This document shows positions 6,130 to 8,349 of a stretch of DNA of 8,349 nt, piece after piece. The stretch covers positions 1 through 8,349 of the forward strand of contig BHEQ01000075.1 in the NCBI GenBank assembly GCA_003864535.1, in the 5' to 3' direction. The stretch comes from Gammaproteobacteria bacterium. Lineage in GTDB: Bacteria; Pseudomonadota; Gammaproteobacteria; Cardiobacteriales; Wohlfahrtiimonadaceae. The notes beneath the pieces are model-generated. The model searched no databases. It worked only from the letters and a program-made list of their open reading frames with translations, and was not told where the DNA came from. The position numbers were made by a program, and so were the translations under genes. The stretch's first letter is position 1, and each line of letters begins with the position of its first letter.

Positions 6130-7467
6130 ATGAAAGATTTAGCAAGCTACATTCAAGAAATTAAACACAGAGATCCAGATCAATTTGAGTTTCATCAAGC
6201 AGTTGAAGAGGTATTGCATAGCATTTGGCCTTTTCTAGAGAAAAATCCAAAATATCTACAACAAGGCATATTAGAGCGCATTGTTGAGCCTGAACGCACG
6301 ATAATCTTTCGGGTTCCGTGGGTTGATGATAAGGGCGTTTTTCATGTAAATCGGGGCTATCGCATTCAAATGTCATCGGCAATTGGTCCTTATAAAGGTG
6401 GCTTAAGATTTCATCCGAGTGTTAATTTAGGTATTTTAAAATTTTTAGCTTTTGAGCAAGTTTTTAAAAACTCACTCACAACGTTACCTATGGGCGGAGG
6501 TAAAGGCGGCTCTAATTTTGATCCTAAAGGAAAGTCTGATACTGAAGTAATGCGTTTTTGCCAATCATTTATGAGCGAATTATTTAGGCATATTGGGGCT
6601 AATAATGACGTTCCTGCTGGAGATATTGGCGTTGGTGGGCGTGAAATTGGCTATCTTTATGGTCAATATAAGCGTTTAGCGAATGAGTTTACTTCTGTTT
6701 TAACAGGTAAGGGCTTATCGTATGGCGGCAGCTTAATTCGCCCAGAAGCTACAGGGTATGGCACGGTTTATTTTGCGGAAGAGATGATGAAAACGCGCAA
6801 AATTACTATAAGTGGTAAAAAAGTTGCGGTTTCAGGTTCAGGCAATGTTGCTCAATATGCCGCGCAAAAATTAATTGAATGGGACGCAAAAGTGATGACG
6901 ATGTCTGATTCTGAAGGCTATGTTGTTTTTGGTGACCAAGGCATGAGTGATTTGCAGTGGGTTGCGCTTATGGAGCTTAAAAACGAGCGTCGCGAGCGTT
7001 TATCCACTTATGCTACAGAGCAAGGTCTAATCTTTGTTAAGGGCAAAACTCCGTGGGAGGTTGCGGTGGATGTTGCCATGCCATGTGCGACTCAAAATGA
7101 ACTGAATGAAACCGATGCAAAAATGCTTCTTGCCAATGGTTGTATTTGTGTCTCTGAAGGCGCAAATATGCCTTCAACTCCAGCAGCTATGAATGCTTTT
7201 GTGCAAGCTAAAATACTTTATGCACCCGGCAAAGCCTCAAATGCTGGCGGTGTTGCCGTATCAGGACTTGAGATGAGCCAAAATGCAATGCGCTTATTAT
7301 GGGATGCTGGCGATGTTGATAAAAAATTATACGCGATCATGCAATCTATCCATCTAGCGTGTGTTGAGCACGGTTCGCATAATGGTTATATTAATTATGT
7401 TGATGGCGCGAATATTGCAGGATTTAAGAAAGTTGCGGATGCAATGATTGCTCAAGGTATGGTTTAA
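6130..7467 (+). CDS. gdhA: NADP-specific glutamate dehydrogenase
   Basis: This enzyme interconverts 2-oxoglutarate plus ammonia with glutamate; the hexameric 445-450-residue type seen here usually works in ammonia assimilation with NADPH. The substrate domain contains GPYKGGLRFHP (86-96), VFKNSLTTLPMGGGKGGSNF (111-130) and NDVPAGDIGVGGREIG (159-174). Lys89, Lys113, Lys125 and Asp165 occupy the same positions as the catalytic residues of the well-studied clostridial enzyme. The Rossmann domain has RPEATGYG (204-211) and SGSGNVAQYAAQKL (235-248). The following SDS (259-261) matches the E. coli NADP-dependent enzyme and supports NADP preference. AGGG (6121-6124) stands five bases before the ATG. 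The gene is monocistronic, with a terminator upstream and an independent promoter for rpmB downstream. I see no convincing -35/-10 pair in the 50 bases before it. Confidence 0.97.
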   Translation: MKDLASYIQEIKHRDPDQFEFHQAVEEVLHSIWPFLEKNPKYLQQGILERIVEPERTIIFRVPWVDDKGVFHVNRGYRIQMSSAIGPYKGGLRFHPSVNLGILKFLAFEQVFKNSLTTLPMGGGKGGSNFDPKGKSDTEVMRFCQSFMSELFRHIGANNDVPAGDIGVGGREIGYLYGQYKRLANEFTSVLTGKGLSYGGSLIRPEATGYGTVYFAEEMMKTRKITISGKKVAVSGSGNVAQYAAQKLIEWDAKVMTMSDSEGYVVFGDQGMSDLQWVALMELKNERRERLSTYATEQGLIFVKGKTPWEVAVDVAMPCATQNELNETDAKMLLANGCICVSEGANMPSTPAAMNAFVQAKILYAPGKASNAGGVAVSGLEMSQNAMRLLWDAGDVDKKLYAIMQSIHLACVEHGSHNGYINYVDGANIAGFKKVADAMIAQGMV

Positions 7468-7512
7468 GAACTAATTTATTTTGCTTTTATAATTTGTTGG
7501 TGCAATTTATCC

Positions 7513-7541
7513 TTGCAATTATTGGTAAAGTTCTCTAAAAT
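7513..7541 (+). promoter_or_regulatory. Likely sigma-70 promoter for rpmB-rpmG
   Basis: TTGCAA (7513-7518) and TAAAAT (7536-7541) are separated by exactly 17 bases, the best-spaced promoter pair in the window. It predicts a start near 7548 and a leader of about 70 bases before rpmB. A TATAAT at 7488-7493 is an alternative -10 box but lacks a matching -35. Confidence 0.55.
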
Positions 7542-7616
7542 TCCACCTCTTTTGGGAAAGCGCAAATAGTCGCTCTCATTTATATTTTTTTGATCAACTA
7601 GTTAGGTTTACGCATC

Positions 7617-7853
7617 ATGACCAGAATTTGTCAAGTAACAGGCAAACGCACTGTTACAGGAAACAACGTTTCACATGCCAAAAACAGAACCCGTCGCCGT
7701 TTCTTACCAAACTTACATACTCACCGTATTTGGGTTGAGAGCGAAAACAGGTTTATCTCTTTGCGCGTTACATCAGCGGGTCTACGTACTATCGACAAAA
7801 AAGGCATTGATGCTATTTTGGTAGAAATGCGTGCACGCGGCGAAAAATTTTAA
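7617..7853 (+). CDS. rpmB: 50S ribosomal protein L28 (bL28)
   Basis: L28 is a small basic protein of the large ribosomal subunit. The 78 residues equal the E. coli length and match along the whole chain: TRICQVTGKRTVTGNNVSHA at the N-terminus, RRRFLPNLHTHRIWVESE in the middle, IDKKGID and RARGEKF at the end. Only the CxxxxGKR start is retained from the zinc-type pattern; this is the single-cysteine enterobacterial form. The ribosome binding site is weak (AGG at 7604-7606, ten bases away). rpmG follows after 22 bases, the classic L28-L33 operon. Confidence 0.98.
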   Translation: MTRICQVTGKRTVTGNNVSHAKNRTRRRFLPNLHTHRIWVESENRFISLRVTSAGLRTIDKKGIDAILVEMRARGEKF

Positions 7854-7875
7854 TCTAACCCGTAAAGGATAAATC

Positions 7876-8043
7876 ATGGCTAAAGGTATTCGTGACAAAA
7901 TTAAATTAGTATCTTCAGCAGGTACGGGACATTTTTATACAACAACTAAAAATAAACGCACTATGCCTGATAAATTTGAAATTAAGAAATTTGATCCTGT
8001 TGTCCGTCAACATGTGCTTTATAAAGAAGCAAAAATCAAATAA
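7876..8043 (+). CDS. rpmG: 50S ribosomal protein L33 (bL33)
   Basis: This 55-residue protein of the large ribosomal subunit is almost identical in pattern to E. coli L33: MAKGIRDKIKLVSSAGTGHF, then YTTTKNKRT, and FDPVVRQHVLYKEAKIK at the end. It has no cysteine, so it is the zinc-independent form. A strong AAGGA (7865-7869) lies six bases before the ATG. It is the second gene of the rpmB-rpmG operon and is followed by a clear terminator. Confidence 0.98.
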   Translation: MAKGIRDKIKLVSSAGTGHFYTTTKNKRTMPDKFEIKKFDPVVRQHVLYKEAKIK

Positions 8044-8053
8044 TTATGCTTGA

Positions 8054-8075
8054 TTATTAATTAATTATTAATTAA
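8054..8075. repeat. Two tandem copies of TTATTAATTAA
   Basis: An 11-base A/T-only unit is perfectly duplicated at 8054-8064 and 8065-8075, between the rpmG stop and its terminator. The unit length and composition resemble the duplication at 5901-5922, but the sequence differs. Slippage is the simplest explanation. Confidence 0.7.
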
Positions 8076-8076
8076 T

Positions 8077-8116
8077 AAAAAATACCGAAGATGAATAATC
8101 TTGGGTATTTTTTTTT
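8077..8116 (+). terminator. Rho-independent terminator of rpmB-rpmG
   Basis: The arms 8077-8092 and 8098-8113 pair over 16 positions with a single G-G mismatch, around the five-base loop GAATA, and the right arm runs directly into a long T tract. Key paired blocks are AATACC with GGTATT and AAGAT with ATCTT. The A run on the left arm means it could also act on leftward transcripts. Confidence 0.92.
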
Positions 8117-8137
8117 GCTTTTTTTATGCGTTTTTAA

Positions 8138-8311
8138 GTCTCATATTTCCGACATTCCCCATCAAAATTGCCAGCTAGATTGAGAAAAACACATAATAAA
8201 CTAGATACAGCGATTGAAGGCTGTTATAGCAGTAAACCATTTGAAAGTTATAAGGAAAAATTAGCATATTTGTTTGAAATATATGCGAAAATGCTCGCAG
8301 ATGATAAGTAA
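8138..8311 (+). pseudogene. C-terminal remnant of a class I DNA methyltransferase (YeeA/MmeI-like)
   Basis: The frame is open from after a TAA at 8135-8137 to the TAA at 8309-8311 and reads LPARLRKTHNKLDTAIEGCY, then SSKPFESYKEKLAYLFEIYA, then KMLADDK. From memory, large class I SAM-dependent DNA methyltransferases of the YeeA/type IIL group end in a MP-x-x-L-x-K-A-H-x-x-LD-x-A-V-D-x-x-Y segment followed by a short helix with R-x-x-FLF-x-LY. This matches in order and spacing, including the protein end. Nothing of the catalytic (NPPY) or target-recognition parts is present and there is no ATG start. A TTG (8168) stands where the family usually has Met. It is therefore a tail left after deletion. 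A short unrelated protein is possible but less likely. Confidence 0.55.
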
Positions 8312-8341
8312 TTGGTTTTTAAATAAATGGAAGGTATTGTG

Positions 8342-8349
8342 ATGAGTAA
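8342..8349 (+). CDS. Start of a gene that continues beyond the window
   Basis: GGAAGG at 8329-8334 is followed, seven bases later, by ATG AGT AA. This is the best ribosome binding site and start arrangement in the last 250 bases, and it lies 30 bases after the stop of the methyltransferase remnant, as if once in the same operon. Only two complete codons are visible, so the product is unknown. Confidence 0.45.

Noticed and set aside
8054..8075. Start of a CRISPR array or iteron set
   Set aside because: Only two adjacent copies with no spacers, entirely A/T; slippage fits better.

Overview
The window looks like chromosomal DNA from an AT-rich gammaproteobacterium. The L28 (78 aa) and cysteine-free L33 (55 aa) proteins are very close to the E. 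coli forms and lie in the usual rpmB-rpmG order. MnmE, the U32 protein, DctM and the 445-residue glutamate dehydrogenase also fit this class. I cannot name a genus. Non-coding DNA is very A+T rich, and several tracts show slippage-type tandem repeats.

Layout. Bases 1-95 hold the 3' end of an unrecognised gene, followed closely by mnmE (tRNA wobble-uridine modification GTPase, +). A nested palindrome at 1542-1590 separates mnmE from the convergent trhP/yegQ-type U32 gene (-). Both genes act, or are expected to act, on tRNA wobble uridine 34, although they are not co-transcribed. Bases 3162-3935 carry no intact gene. This stretch holds a broken reading frame of unknown identity (3270-3580), a 97-bp segment bounded by inverted repeats, a candidate promoter and a short direct repeat. 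dctQ and dctM (TRAP transporter membrane subunits, +) follow without a dctP solute receptor on either side. A strong hairpin terminator closes that unit. gdhA (NADP-type glutamate dehydrogenase, +) stands alone. The rpmB-rpmG ribosomal protein operon has its own promoter and a long-stem terminator.

The right end changes character. Bases 8138-8311 encode what looks like only the last ~50 residues of a class I DNA methyltransferase of the YeeA/MmeI type, with no start codon. This suggests a decayed restriction or defence gene. A new gene with a good ribosome binding site starts at 8342 and runs off the window.

Functionally, the transporter (probably C4-dicarboxylate uptake) and glutamate dehydrogenase (2-oxoglutarate plus ammonia to glutamate) could be linked through the TCA cycle, but this is only inferred from adjacency. 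I did not find a complete novel system. The least ordinary items are the methyltransferase remnant next to an unseen gene, the disrupted interval upstream of the receptor-less dctQM, and a hairpin-forming AAT insertion inside the mnmE G domain.
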